Below, one piece after another: positions 1 to 8,612 of a DNA stretch of 63,883 bases (within the stretch, counting starts at the first letter, position 1; each line of letters opens with the position of its first letter). The notes beneath the pieces are model-generated. The model did no database searches, was not told where the DNA came from, and saw only the letters and a program-made list of their open reading frames with translations. The stretch is from Streptomyces hydrogenans (GTDB taxonomy: Bacteria > Actinomycetota > Actinomycetes > Streptomycetales > Streptomycetaceae): assembly GCF_014656075.1 (NCBI RefSeq), contig NZ_BNBS01000044.1:1-63883 (forward strand). The letters run 5' to 3'. The position numbers and the translations under genes were made by a program.

Positions 1-231
1 CTCCAGGGTCCAGGAGGTGATGGTGGTGGTGCCGGTGTTCTTGACGGTCCAGTTGGCGCCGAAGCCGGTGCCCCAGTCCTGGGTCTTGGTATAGGTGGCG
101 GTCGCCGAGGTCGCGGCCTCGGCGGGGGAGGCCAGGCCGACCATGGCGGCGAGCGGGAGGGCCAGGGCGGTCAGGGCCGCGGCGGCCCGTGCTCTGAATC
201 CTCTTCGGCGCGTCGGTGCTTGAGTGCTCAA
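1..231 (-). CDS. chiC: Secreted chitinase, N-terminus only (ChiC-like)
   Basis: Partial gene leaving the left edge; only the first 77 codons are present. A basic stretch (TRRRGFRAR), a hydrophobic core and a cleavage region ending ASPAEA near residue 40 form a Sec signal peptide. The mature part begins ATYTKTQDWGTGFGANWTV, the opening strands of a family 2 carbohydrate-binding module. Known Streptomyces ChiC/Chi63 enzymes have the order CBM2-FnIII-GH18, so the missing part is probably a GH18 chitinase; a cellulase is possible from the coding part alone. The promoter repeats upstream and the two-component genes behind it decide for chitinase. TTG at 231..229 is chosen because GAGGAG lies 5 bases upstream. 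Confidence 0.75.
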   Translation of the reverse strand, partial: MSTQAPTRRRGFRARAAAALTALALPLAAMVGLASPAEAATSATATYTKTQDWGTGFGANWTVKNTGTTTITSWTLE

Positions 232-296
232 CGGTGCTCCTCAAGTTGCGGACGTTCTGGGTGGGGGTGGTCCGGAAGAGTTGCGCGCGCCCCGCG

Positions 297-338
297 AGCG
301 TAGGAAGGTCTGGACCAATCGTCAAGAGGTCCAGACCA
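297..338 (-). promoter_or_regulatory. Chitinase promoter with two 12-bp direct repeats
   Basis: On the minus strand TGGTCTGGACCT (338..327) and TGGTCCAGACCT (317..306) are direct repeats, one base apart in sequence, separated by 9 bases. Between them is a -35 TTGACG (325..320), followed after 17 bases by a -10-like TACGCT (302..297). The same 12-bp repeat pair is known from Streptomyces chitinase promoters such as chi63, where it mediates chitin induction and glucose repression. DasR and the ChiR/ChiS pair are candidate regulators. Transcription would start near 290 and run into chiC. Confidence 0.85.
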
Positions 339-355
339 ACGTCAGTTCCGTTTTC

Positions 356-1000
356 TCAGACCCCCAACTCCTGTGCCAGCACGGCCGCTTGGACCCGGCT
401 CCGCAGCCCGAGCTTCCCCAGCACCTTGCTGACGTGCGTCTTCACCGTCGCCTCCGCCATGTCCAGACGGACCGCGATCTCCGCGTTCGACAGCCCCGAC
501 CCCAGCGCCGACAGCACCTCCCGCTCCCGGGGCGTCAACGGCTCCAGGACCGAGGGATCCGCCCGCGGGGCCGGCCGGGACTCCGTCGCGAACTCCGCGA
601 TCAGCCGCCGCGTCACCGCCGGCGCGATCAGCCCCTCACCGCGCGCCACCGTCCGCACCGCCTCGATCAGCTCCCGCGCCTCCGCGTTCTTCAGCAGGAA
701 GCCCGAAGCCCCCGCGCGCAGCGCCCCGAAGACGTACTCGTCCAGATCGAAGGTGGTCAGCACCAGCACGTCCGCGAGCCCCTCCGCCACCACCAGGCGG
801 GTCGCCGTCACCCCGTCCATCCGGGGCATCTGCACGTCCATCAGCACCAGGTCCGGCCGCAGCTCCCGGGCCAGCTCCACCGCCCGCTCCCCGTCCTCCG
901 CCTCCCCGACCACCTCGATGTCCGGCGCACTGCCCAGGATCAGCACCAGCCCGGCCCGTACCGCGCTCTGGTCCTCGGCCACCACCACCCGCACCGTCAT
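356..1000 (-). CDS. chiR: NarL/LuxR-family response regulator (ChiR-like)
   Basis: A 214-residue response regulator. The receiver domain (about 1-120) has the acidic pair in AEDQ near the start, the phospho-acceptor Asp55 in LMDVQMP and a conserved Lys in LLKNA. A LuxR-type HTH fills the C-terminus (LTPREREVL, then SNAEIAVRLDMAEATVKTHV). The start codon overlaps the kinase stop as ATGA, so both are translated from one message. It lies directly upstream of chiC in the same orientation. In S. coelicolor a pair in this position controls chiC, hence the name; that this regulator binds the chiC promoter is inferred. Confidence 0.85.
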   Translation of the reverse strand: MTVRVVVAEDQSAVRAGLVLILGSAPDIEVVGEAEDGERAVELARELRPDLVLMDVQMPRMDGVTATRLVVAEGLADVLVLTTFDLDEYVFGALRAGASGFLLKNAEARELIEAVRTVARGEGLIAPAVTRRLIAEFATESRPAPRADPSVLEPLTPREREVLSALGSGLSNAEIAVRLDMAEATVKTHVSKVLGKLGLRSRVQAAVLAQELGV

Positions 1001-2235
1001 GCCCGCTCCTCCTCGCTCACGTCCACGGGCAGCTCCACCCGCACCCGCCACACCTTCGCGTCCCCGTCGCCCGCCACCGCACCGGCCTCCAGCGAGCCGC
1101 GCAGCAGCGCCACCCGCTCCCGCATGCCCACCAGACCGGCGCCCGAGCCCGGCGCGCGGGGCCCCGGCCGCTCCCCGTACCGGCTCGTCACCGTCACCCG
1201 CAGCGCCCCGTCCACGCGCGCCAGCGCCACCCGCACCTCACCGGGCGCCGCGTGCTTCAGCGCGTTCGTCAGCGACTCCTGCACGATCCGGTACGCGGCC
1301 AGCTCCACCGGCGCCGGCAACCCGGGACCGTCCCGCCGGGCGTCCTCCAGGACGAAGCTCAGCCCGCTCGCCGCGCCGTTGGTCCCCGCCTGCGCCACCA
1401 GGGCGTCGAGCCCCGCCAGCGAGGCGGTCGCGGCCGGCTCGGTCTCCGCGCCGCTGTCCCGGAGCAGCCCGATCAGCCGCCGCATCTCCGCGAGCCCCGC
1501 CACGCTGTTCTCCCGGATCACGGTGAGCGCCCGGCTCGTGGTGCCGGGGTCGTCGAGGGAGAGCGCCGCGGTGGAGTGGATCGCGATCGCGGAGAGGTGG
1601 TTGGCCACCACGTCGTGCAGCTCCCGCGCCATCCGGGCCCGCTCCGCCGCCACCGCCTGCGCCCGGTCCATCTCGGCGAGCAGCGCGATCTGTTCGGTGC
1701 GCAGCCGGGCCGCCTCCGCCGCCTCCCGGTGGTTGCGCACGATCGAACCGGTGATGGCGGGCAGGAAGGAGACCATGCCGGTGATGACGCCGACGAGCAG
1801 GGCGATCGCGTTCTGCCACCACACCAGGAACGTCACCGTGGTGGCGACCGTGACCAGCGCCGTCGTGTACGGGACGCGGCGGGCCTGTGCCGGGGTGCCG
1901 TACACGACCGCCGCGTAGACGACGTCCGTGAACATCAGCACGGTGGCCAGGTTCCCGTTGGTGAACTGGTCGGCCACGATCGCCAGGGTGCCCAGGAGCA
2001 GGGCGGTCTGCGGAGCCACCCGGCGCAGCGTCTCCGCCCCGGCCATCACCGTCAGGGGGACGAGCGCCGCCCAGCGCTGGTCGAAGACCCGGTCCCCGGT
2101 GGTGTACAGCCCGTAGGACCAGAGCAGCACGCCGACGGAGAACCCGGCGACGGCGATCAGGACGTCGTGGCGGTGCGGGCGGGGGAGGCGCGGGCGGGCG
2201 TCCGGGCCGGGGCGGTCGGGGCGGGGGAGGGTCAC
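997..2235 (-). CDS. chiS: Sensor histidine kinase, HisKA_3 type (ChiS-like)
   Basis: A 412-residue membrane sensor kinase. Hydrophobic segments between about residues 24 and 165 give four to six membrane spans with no large extracellular domain. The HisKA_3 dimerisation helix carries ARELHDVVANHLSAI with the phospho-acceptor His207. The ATPase domain follows (RIVQESLTNALKHA; GSGAGLVGMRERV). The preferred start is GTG at 2235..2233, preceded by GGATGGG; nearby in-frame GTG and TTG codons are alternatives. The stop overlaps the regulator start. It divides a 174-base intergenic region with the divergent membrane protein gene. The signal sensed is unknown. Confidence 0.85.
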   Translation of the reverse strand: MTLPRPDRPGPDARPRLPRPHRHDVLIAVAGFSVGVLLWSYGLYTTGDRVFDQRWAALVPLTVMAGAETLRRVAPQTALLLGTLAIVADQFTNGNLATVLMFTDVVYAAVVYGTPAQARRVPYTTALVTVATTVTFLVWWQNAIALLVGVITGMVSFLPAITGSIVRNHREAAEAARLRTEQIALLAEMDRAQAVAAERARMARELHDVVANHLSAIAIHSTAALSLDDPGTTSRALTVIRENSVAGLAEMRRLIGLLRDSGAETEPAATASLAGLDALVAQAGTNGAASGLSFVLEDARRDGPGLPAPVELAAYRIVQESLTNALKHAAPGEVRVALARVDGALRVTVTSRYGERPGPRAPGSGAGLVGMRERVALLRGSLEAGAVAGDGDAKVWRVRVELPVDVSEEERA

Positions 2236-2409
2236 GGACCCATCCAACACGTCCGAGGCGCCCCGGACCTCGACTGCCGGGCCGATCCGCGCCCGCCCGC
2301 GCCTCCGTCGAAGGATGTAGGCGCGATTCCTCACCGGCGACGACGAACCGGACCCACCCGCACGGGACGCTGGGAGGGACCCGCCGGGGGAAGCGAAAGG
2401 GGAACCGCT

Positions 2410-3033
2410 GTGATCGTCACGATGATCGTGGTCTGCGAGGTGGGCTTCTGGGTCCTGCTGGCCGCCGGGCTCACCGCCCGCTACCTGCTGCGCATGCCCA
2501 GGCTGGGCATGGGGTTGCTGCTCTGCGAGCCGCTCCTGGAGGTGCTCCTCCTCGTCGTCACCGCGATCGACCTCAAGAGCGGCGCGGAGCCCGCCTGGCG
2601 CCACGGCCTCGCGGCGATCTACATCGGCTACACCGTCGGCCACGGCCACCGCACCGTGAAGTGGCTCGACGGCCACGCCGCCCACCGCCTCGGCGGCGGC
2701 CCGCCACCGCCGAAGCCGCCCCGCTACGGCATGGCCCGCGCCCGGCACGAGGGGCGGATCTGGCTCGGCACCCTGGTGGCCGGCTCCGTCGCCTCCGCCC
2801 TCCTGCTCGCCGCGGTCTGGTACGTCGGCGGCGACGGCGACACCTCGAAGCTGGAGGCCTCGATCGCCGGGGTCTGGCGGGCCGTGGGCATCCACGGCCT
2901 GATCGCGCTCAGCTACTCGGTCTGGCCGAAGAAGGCCCCGAAGCCCGACCACGAGGCCCCCTCGGCACTCTCCGCCCAGCACCCGGAGCACACCCGGGAC
3001 CCTCGGCAGGGGTCCGTGGGCCGTCCGTCCTAG
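2410..3033 (+). CDS. Integral membrane protein, unknown function
   Basis: A 207-residue protein starting at GTG 2410 with AAAGGGGA upstream. Hydrophobic segments lie near residues 5-22, 33-50, 58-72, 118-137 and 150-165; a basic, proline-rich loop (GGGPPPPKPPRYGMARARHEGR) separates the first three from the last two. No catalytic motif was recognised. Conserved actinobacterial membrane proteins of this size occur beside chiS-like genes. It is divergent from the kinase. Its TAG stop lies in a CTAG that also supplies the stop of the convergent adenosyltransferase, so the two genes overlap by 4 bases. Confidence 0.75.
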   Translation: MIVTMIVVCEVGFWVLLAAGLTARYLLRMPRLGMGLLLCEPLLEVLLLVVTAIDLKSGAEPAWRHGLAAIYIGYTVGHGHRTVKWLDGHAAHRLGGGPPPPKPPRYGMARARHEGRIWLGTLVAGSVASALLLAAVWYVGGDGDTSKLEASIAGVWRAVGIHGLIALSYSVWPKKAPKPDHEAPSALSAQHPEHTRDPRQGSVGRPS

Positions 3034-3602
3034 CGTTCGCCGCCCGGCACCCAGAGGACGTCTCCGACCTCCTTGTTGGCCACCCTGGCCAGGATGAACA
3101 GGAGGTCGGACAGGCGGTTGAGGTAGGTGGCGGTGAGGGGGTTCATGGTCTCGCCGTGGACCTCCAGGGCCGCCCACGTCGAGCGCTCGGCGCGGCGGAC
3201 CACCGTGCACGCCTGGTGCAGCAGCGCCGCGCCGGGCGTGCCGCCGGGCAGGATGAAGGAGCGCAGCTTCTCCAGCTGCTCCAGGAAGCGGTCGCAGTCC
3301 GCCTCCAGCTTGTCCACGTAGTACTGCTCCACCCGCAGCGGCGGGTACTCCGGCTCCGCCACCACCGGGGTGGCGAGGTCGGCGCCCACGTCGAAGAGGT
3401 CGTTCTGGACGCGGGTGAGGACCGTGGCCACCTCCTCCTCCAGCCGCCCGAGGGCGAGCGCGGTGCCGATGACGGCGTTGGCCTCGTTGGCGTCCGCGTA
3501 GGCCGCGATCCGGAGGTCGGTCTTGGCGGTGCGGCTCATGTCGCCCAGGGCCGTCGTGCCCTGGTCGCCGGTGCGGGTGTAGATGCGCGTCAGATTGACC
3601 AT
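3030..3602 (-). CDS. ATP:cob(I)alamin adenosyltransferase (PduO type)
   Basis: A 190-residue protein matching the PduO-type adenosyltransferase, which transfers the 5'-deoxyadenosyl group of ATP to cob(I)alamin to make coenzyme B12. The N-terminus IYTRTGDQGTTALGD is the ATP-binding signature. The central region has YADANEANAVIGTALA and the C-terminal half FILPGGTPGAALLHQACTVVRRAER, carrying conserved Arg and Glu residues of the active site, ending NRLSDLLFILAR. Length is usual for the family. The ATG at 3602 is chosen because the family motif starts five residues later; the longer reading frame upstream is low complexity. Confidence 0.93.
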   Translation of the reverse strand: MVNLTRIYTRTGDQGTTALGDMSRTAKTDLRIAAYADANEANAVIGTALALGRLEEEVATVLTRVQNDLFDVGADLATPVVAEPEYPPLRVEQYYVDKLEADCDRFLEQLEKLRSFILPGGTPGAALLHQACTVVRRAERSTWAALEVHGETMNPLTATYLNRLSDLLFILARVANKEVGDVLWVPGGER

Positions 3603-3762
3603 GGACCCCACCCTAGTGACACCCCCGCCCGCCGCACCTGTCGTGAGTGTGACGTCCGTCAAAGAGAGCGTGACGCGCATTACTTCGCGGTCACATGGCG
3701 CCCCCGGCCCGCTAATCTCCGCCGGAGAGCCAGAAGTGAACAGGTGTTAAGGGGTGGAATTC

Positions 3763-4611
3763 GTGGCCGGTAAGCTCGCCGTCATCGGGGCCGGACTCAT
3801 GGGAGCCGGCATCGCTCAGGTCTCGGCCCAGGCCGGCTGGGACGTGGTCCTGCGCGACGTCACCGACGCCGCCCTGACCCGCGGCACCGACGGCATCAAG
3901 GCGTCGTACGACAAGTTCGTCGCGAAGGGCAGGCTGGACGCCGCCGAGGCGGAGGCGGCCCTCGGCCGGATCACCGCCACCACCGAGCTCGAAGCCGTCG
4001 CCGACGCCGACATCGTCGTCGAGGCCGTCTTCGAGAAGATCGAGGTCAAGCACGAGATCTTCCGCTCCCTCGACAAGATCGCCAAGGACGGCGCGGTCCT
4101 CGCCTCCAACACCTCCGCCATCCCGATCACCAAGATCGCCGCGGTGACGGAGCGCCCCGAGGCCGTCGTCGGCGTCCACTTCTTCTCGCCCGTCCCGATG
4201 ATGCAGCTCGTCGAGCTGGTCCGCGGCTACAAGACGAGCGACGAGACCCTCGCCACCGCCCGCTCCTTCGCCGAGTCCGTCGGCAAGACCTGCATCGTCG
4301 TCAACCGCGACGTCGCCGGCTTCGTCACCACCCGCCTCATCTCCGCCCTCGTCGTCGAGGCCGCGAAGCTGTACGAGTCGGGCGTCGCCACCGCCGAGGA
4401 CATCGACCTCGCCTGCAAGCTGGGCTTCGGCCACGCCATGGGCCCGCTCGCCACCACCGACCTCACCGGCGTCGACATCCTCGTCAACGCCACCGGCAAC
4501 ATCTACGCCGAGACCCAGGACGAGAAGTTCGCGCCGCCGGAGCTGATGCGCCGGATGGTGGACGCGGGTGACATCGGCCGCAAGAGCGGGCAGGGCTTTT
4601 ACACGTACTGA
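3763..4611 (+). CDS. 3-hydroxybutyryl/3-hydroxyacyl-CoA dehydrogenase
   Basis: A 282-residue NAD(P)-dependent dehydrogenase of the HBD/FadB2 family, oxidising (S)-3-hydroxyacyl-CoA to 3-oxoacyl-CoA. The Rossmann motif GAGLMGAGIAQ begins at residue 9. The catalytic dyad is visible as His139 in GVHFFSPVPMM and Glu151 in LVELV, and the NTSAI motif precedes it. The C-terminal helical domain has GFGHAMGPLATTDLTGVD and ends GRKSGQGFYTY, typical of full-length members. GTG 3763 has AAGGGG eight bases upstream; GTG 3754 would add three residues but overlaps that ribosome site. It stands alone, so a butyrate or beta-oxidation role is inferred from family only. Confidence 0.92.
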   Translation: MAGKLAVIGAGLMGAGIAQVSAQAGWDVVLRDVTDAALTRGTDGIKASYDKFVAKGRLDAAEAEAALGRITATTELEAVADADIVVEAVFEKIEVKHEIFRSLDKIAKDGAVLASNTSAIPITKIAAVTERPEAVVGVHFFSPVPMMQLVELVRGYKTSDETLATARSFAESVGKTCIVVNRDVAGFVTTRLISALVVEAAKLYESGVATAEDIDLACKLGFGHAMGPLATTDLTGVDILVNATGNIYAETQDEKFAPPELMRRMVDAGDIGRKSGQGFYTY

Positions 4612-4631
4612 TCCCTGCCGACCACACCACC

Positions 4632-4647
4632 TCACTCCATGGAGTGA
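4632..4647. promoter_or_regulatory. 16-bp perfect palindrome upstream of STAS gene
   Basis: TCACTCCATGGAGTGA reads identically on both strands and lies in the 127-base gap between the dehydrogenase and the anti-anti-sigma gene, 92 bases before the latter. With no loop it is a poor terminator and a good shape for a dimeric regulator. No nearby gene encodes an obvious binder and no clear promoter hexamers adjoin it. Confidence 0.4.
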
Positions 4648-4738
4648 ATTCAGGTATCGGTTCGACGACAAGGCGCAACGTATCTGCCGAGGCAGCAGTC
4701 AGTTGTTGCGAAGACGGAGCATTTCCCGGGGAGCGAAT

Positions 4739-5062
4739 ATGCACATCAGGGGCGACCATGCCGAGCTGGTCGTCGGGGGCCGCCTCGACGTCCGGAGCGC
4801 GGCGGACGCCCGTACGGTCCTGCACTCGGCCGTCGACGACGGCGTCGGCGACCTGGTGCTCGACCTGACCGGACTCCACTCCTGGGACGCCACCGGCCTC
4901 GGCGTGATCATGGGCGCGCACCGACGGGCCGGCCGCTGCGGCCGCCGGCTCGTCCTGCGCGGGGTGCCGCCGCAGATGCAGCGGCTCCTCGTCGCCACCC
5001 GCCTCCACCGCATCCTCGCCATCGAGGGCGGCCTCGCGCTGGAGTCCCTGCCCCGCGTCTGA
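4739..5062 (+). CDS. STAS-domain anti-sigma factor antagonist
   Basis: A 107-residue single STAS domain. It has the ordered strands HAELVVGGRLDVRSA and DLVLDLTGLHSWDATGLGVIMGAHRR, and the C-terminal helix of SpoIIAA/RsbV-like proteins, which bind anti-sigma kinases and free a sigma factor. The loop that normally reads DSSGLG is DATGLG, so the phosphorylatable residue would be Thr rather than Ser; both occur in actinobacteria. ATG 4739 has GGGGAG about 6 bases upstream. No anti-sigma or sigma gene adjoins, but the phosphatase at 8613 is of the type that reactivates such proteins. Confidence 0.85.
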   Translation: MHIRGDHAELVVGGRLDVRSAADARTVLHSAVDDGVGDLVLDLTGLHSWDATGLGVIMGAHRRAGRCGRRLVLRGVPPQMQRLLVATRLHRILAIEGGLALESLPRV

Positions 5063-5287
5063 ACGGCCGGTGCCGGCGCGGACCCGTGACGAACGACGCC
5101 CCGCCGTCTGTGAAGCCCCCGTGTGAACCAGGCGTCACGCTCAATCCTCACAAGACCGTGACGTCTTGGTCTCCACGGCACCCCGCCTGTTCCCGGAGCC
5201 CCCGCGACCGTCTAGGGTTCGGTCGCCCGCACCCGACGACGGACCCACCCGGCGGGCTCCGCACCACCGCTCTTGGGGGCTTTGACC

Positions 5288-7153
5288 ATGGACCCGATAC
5301 ACCGGGGGCCGGACGAGTCCGGTCACGACGCCGCGGCCGAGGACGCCCGCCCCGCACACCCCGCCGCCCTGCCCGAACGCGCCGCCCCGGCACCCGCCCG
5401 CGCCCGGGTCACCCGGATCGTCTCCGGCGGACTGCTCCTCACCGTCAACCCCGTCGACGGCAGCGAGATCGAGCCCTGCCCGCCCGGCGAGGAGCCCCCG
5501 GCCGCCCGCCGCCGCACCCCGGAGGAGCGCGCCGAGGCCACCGGTGCCGCCGCCGGGCCCCCGCCGCCCGGCCCCGCCGACCCCGAACTGCCCCTCCTGG
5601 AACGCGACGAGCAGCGCGCCCGGCTCGCCGAGACCCTGACCCGCGGCCGCTCCGCCCGCCTCACCGGACCCGACGGCTCCGGCCGCACCGCGCTCCTCGA
5701 CGCCGTCGCCGACGACTGCGCCGCGCTCGCCCCCGACGGCGTCGTCCGGCTCTCCGGCCGGCACCGCACCACCCCCGGCGAACTCCTCCACGAACTGCGC
5801 GCCGCCGTCCTGCACGCCCCGCACCACCGACCCGACCGCGACGGCCTGCGGGACTCCCTCGCCGGGGTCGGCGCCGTCGTCGTCGTCGACGACCTGGAGT
5901 TCGGCGGCGCCGCCCTCGACGAACTCCTCGCCGCCGCCCCCGAGTGCGCCTTCCTCCTCGCCGCCGCCCCCGGCGTCCCCGCGCCCTCCGCCGAGGCCCA
6001 GATCGAGGAGGTCGCCCTCCCGGGCCTCGGCCGCGCCGCCTCCCTCGCCCTCCTGGAGGCCGCCGTCGGCCGCCGCCTCACCGACGAGGAGGCCAACTGG
6101 GCCGGCGACCTCTGGTTCGAGTCCGAGGGCCTGCCGCTCCGCTTCGTCCAGGCGGGCGCCCTGCTCCGGCAGCGCGACCGGCTGCGCGTCACCCCCGCCG
6201 AGTTCGACGCCTTCGGCGCCCTGGAGGAGGCGTTCGGACCGTCCGGTACGGCGCCGGCCGCGGGCCCCGCCGACGCGGCGCCCGGCCCCGACCCGTACGA
6301 GGACCCGGACATCGAGGTCCACGAGGTGCCGCTGCCCAGCCTCGGCGAGGGCGCCGCCCCCGCCGCGCTGCTCGCCTCCCGGCTCAGCCGCTCCGCCCAG
6401 ACCACGCTCCGCTTCGCCGTCGCCCTCGGCGGCGAGGTCCCGCACCACGCGCACCTCCCGGCCCTCGTCGGCGACACCCACGCCGACGCCGCCCTCGGCG
6501 AGCTCCGCGCCTGCGGCCTCCTCACCCCGGCCGGCACCCGGCACCGGCTCGCCGGAGGCGTCCTCACCCAGCTCCTCGCCCACGGCTACGGCCACGACGC
6601 CGCCGACCGCGTCCACGCCGCCGCCCAGCACTACGCCTGGTGGGCCGGGCACCCCTCGGTGGGCCCCGAGCGGGCCGCCGCCGAGTCCGACGCCCTGCTC
6701 GCCGCCCTCGCCGCCCTCCTCGCGGACACCGCGGGCGGCACCGAGGCCGAGGCGGAGCGCCGTACCACCGCCGTCGCCCTCGCCAGGGCCGCCGCCCCCG
6801 CCTTCGCCGCCGGCCTCCACTGGAGTGCCTGGGAGCGCGCCCTGCGCTCCGGCCAGGAGGCCGCCCGGCTCGCCGGCGAGGTCGCCGAGGAGGCGTACTT
6901 CCACCACGAACTCGGCGTCCTCGCGATCTGCGCGGGCAACCTCGCCCGCGCCCGCGCCGAGCTGGAGGCGTCGATCGGCCTGCGCGGCGTGCTCGCCGAC
7001 AAGCGCGGCACCGTCGCGGGCCGCCGGGCCCTCGCCCTCGTCGGCGACCTCGGCCGCGAGCGGGAGCCCGCGCCGGCCCCGGCCCGCGCCGACCCGGGCC
7101 GGGTGCCGACGGCCCGACCGGCCGTCGGCGGCCCTGTCGTCACTCCGCCGTGA
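5288..7153 (+). CDS. AAA/STAND-like ATP-binding protein, function unknown
   Basis: A 621-residue protein. After an Ala/Pro-rich N-terminus (about 1-100) comes LLERDEQRARLAETL, then a P-loop GPDGSGRTALL near residue 126 and a Walker B-like AVVVVDDLEF near residue 196. This resembles the NTPase part of actinobacterial AAA16 or LuxR-type (LAL) regulators. The C-terminal part is helical and alanine-rich with a TPR-like segment (YFHHELGVLAICAGNLARARAELEASIGLR). No DNA-binding domain was found at the C-terminus. ATG 5288 has GGGGG eight bases upstream; a TTG at 5273 is less likely. The 3' end overlaps the convergent epimerase by 14 bases. Confidence 0.7.
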   Translation: MDPIHRGPDESGHDAAAEDARPAHPAALPERAAPAPARARVTRIVSGGLLLTVNPVDGSEIEPCPPGEEPPAARRRTPEERAEATGAAAGPPPPGPADPELPLLERDEQRARLAETLTRGRSARLTGPDGSGRTALLDAVADDCAALAPDGVVRLSGRHRTTPGELLHELRAAVLHAPHHRPDRDGLRDSLAGVGAVVVVDDLEFGGAALDELLAAAPECAFLLAAAPGVPAPSAEAQIEEVALPGLGRAASLALLEAAVGRRLTDEEANWAGDLWFESEGLPLRFVQAGALLRQRDRLRVTPAEFDAFGALEEAFGPSGTAPAAGPADAAPGPDPYEDPDIEVHEVPLPSLGEGAAPAALLASRLSRSAQTTLRFAVALGGEVPHHAHLPALVGDTHADAALGELRACGLLTPAGTRHRLAGGVLTQLLAHGYGHDAADRVHAAAQHYAWWAGHPSVGPERAAAESDALLAALAALLADTAGGTEAEAERRTTAVALARAAAPAFAAGLHWSAWERALRSGQEAARLAGEVAEEAYFHHELGVLAICAGNLARARAELEASIGLRGVLADKRGTVAGRRALALVGDLGREREPAPAPARADPGRVPTARPAVGGPVVTPP

Positions 7154-8225
7154 ACGAGTGCACCGTCGTGGACCGGTACGTCTCCCCGGGGCGCAGCACC
7201 GTGCTCGGAAAGGCCGGCTGGTTGGGCGAGTCGGGGTGGTGCTGGGTCTCCAGGCACAGGCCGTCGCCCGGCCCGTACGCGCGTCCGCCGCTGCCGGGCC
7301 GCGTCCCGCGCAGCGAGTTGCCCGAGTAGAACTGGACGCCGGGTTCCGTGGTGGCGATCCGGAGGACCCGCCCCGAGCCGGGGTCCCGGAGCATGGCGAC
7401 CGGTTGGGGAGCGACGGTGCGGCCCTTGTCGAAGACCCAGTTGTGGTCGTACCCGCCGGCGTGCCGGAGCTGGGGATCGGCGGCCGAGATCCGCTCCCCG
7501 ACGCGGCGCGGCGTGCGGAAGTCGAAGGGCGTGCCGGCCACCGGAGCCAGCCGGCCCGTCGGTATCAGCCCCGGGGTGACGGGGGTGATCCGCGACGCGG
7601 CGATCGACAGCTCGTGGTCGAGCGCGGACCCGGCGGACTCCCCGGCCAGGTTCCAGTACACGTGGTTCGTGAGGTTGACGACGGTGGGCCGGTCGGTGAC
7701 GGCCTCGTAGTCGATGCGCCAGTCGCCGCACGCGGCGAGGGTGTACACGACCCGCACGCGCAGGGTGCCGGGAAAGCCCATGTCGCCGTCGGGGCTGGTC
7801 AGGGTGAGGACGAGCCCGACGTCGCCGTCCCGGGCGAAGCCGTGCGCCCGCCAGTTCCGCCGGTCGAAGCCCTGCGCCCCTCCGTGGAGGGCGTGGGGGC
7901 CGCCGTCGACGGACAGGAAGTGGCGGTCGCCGTCGAGTGCGAAGCGCCCGTGGGCGATCCGGTTGCCGTAGCGGCCCACGAGGGCGCCGAGGAAGCCGTC
8001 GGAGCCGAGGTAGCCGTCGAGGTCGCCGAAGCCGAGGGACACGTTCACGCGGTGCCCGTGGCGGTCCGGGACCTCCACGGTCTGCACGATGCCGCCGTAG
8101 CTCAGGACGGAGAGGCGCGTCCCGCCGTTCTCCAGGTGCCAGCGCCGCACCTCGGAGCCGTCCCCGAGCCGCCCGAAGGGCTCGGAGATGGGGTGGTTCG
8201 TCTGCGGGGTGAGGGGTGTCGTCAT
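7140..8225 (-). CDS. galM: Aldose 1-epimerase (mutarotase)
   Basis: A 361-residue GalM-family enzyme interconverting alpha and beta anomers of hexoses such as galactose or glucose. The substrate loop GRYGNRIAHGRF, the GGPHALHGGAQGFD motif with a sugar-binding His, the catalytic His in VNLTNHVYWNL and the catalytic Glu in LCLETQHHPDSPNQ near the C-terminus are all present and in order. No signal peptide is seen, so it should be cytoplasmic. ATG 8225 is preceded by AAGGC. No other sugar genes adjoin; a galactose or arabinose pathway role is inferred from the family. Confidence 0.93.
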   Translation of the reverse strand: MTTPLTPQTNHPISEPFGRLGDGSEVRRWHLENGGTRLSVLSYGGIVQTVEVPDRHGHRVNVSLGFGDLDGYLGSDGFLGALVGRYGNRIAHGRFALDGDRHFLSVDGGPHALHGGAQGFDRRNWRAHGFARDGDVGLVLTLTSPDGDMGFPGTLRVRVVYTLAACGDWRIDYEAVTDRPTVVNLTNHVYWNLAGESAGSALDHELSIAASRITPVTPGLIPTGRLAPVAGTPFDFRTPRRVGERISAADPQLRHAGGYDHNWVFDKGRTVAPQPVAMLRDPGSGRVLRIATTEPGVQFYSGNSLRGTRPGSGGRAYGPGDGLCLETQHHPDSPNQPAFPSTVLRPGETYRSTTVHSFTAE

Positions 8226-8612
8226 GTCAGTGCCTTGGGGGAGGGCCCGGGGAGCGGGTGGTGGTCGAGGGGGTGCGGGTGCGGGTGCCCGCCGAGTCGG
8301 CACGCAGCCTTGGTCAATCTAGATGTTCGACGTTCTTCACGAAAGAGTTTCGATCAGCTGCTCGCCCCACCCGAGGAGGGAATCCACCGAAGGTCCGGGC
8401 GCCGGCGGAGAGAAGCCCGGACCCGTGAGTCCCGGGATCGATCCCCCGTCCGTCGCCCCCCACCCCCGCCCCCACCACCCCACCAGCCCTCCCGTCCGAG
8501 CGGGAACGGGGGGCCTGCGAGAGACTGGACACAGGCGGGCGCCATCGGACAAGGCCGTCACCGAGCAGGGCTCTCCGCACGGCCCTGCCCCGGATCCCCG
8601 CGGAGGACTGCG
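8226..8612. other. Divergent intergenic region, no gene seen
   Basis: This 387-base gap separates galM from the divergent phosphatase and should hold both promoters. A less GC-rich stretch at about 8310-8352 contains TTGACC on the minus strand (8317..8312), without a convincing -10 behind it, and a small inverted repeat CGAAAGAGTTTCG (8340-8352). The rest is proline-codon-like low-complexity DNA without a credible reading frame. Confidence 0.5.

Noticed and set aside
997..3210. Much longer minus-strand reading frame containing the ChiS kinase (737 codons)
   Set aside because: The part beyond 2235 is Gly/Arg/His-rich and runs antisense to the membrane protein at 2410. The kinase match starts after the GTG at 2235.
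6825..8612. 1788-base upstream extension in frame with the phosphatase
   Set aside because: It is antisense to galM and overlaps the ATPase gene end. The good ribosome site and the first PAS domain are at 8613.
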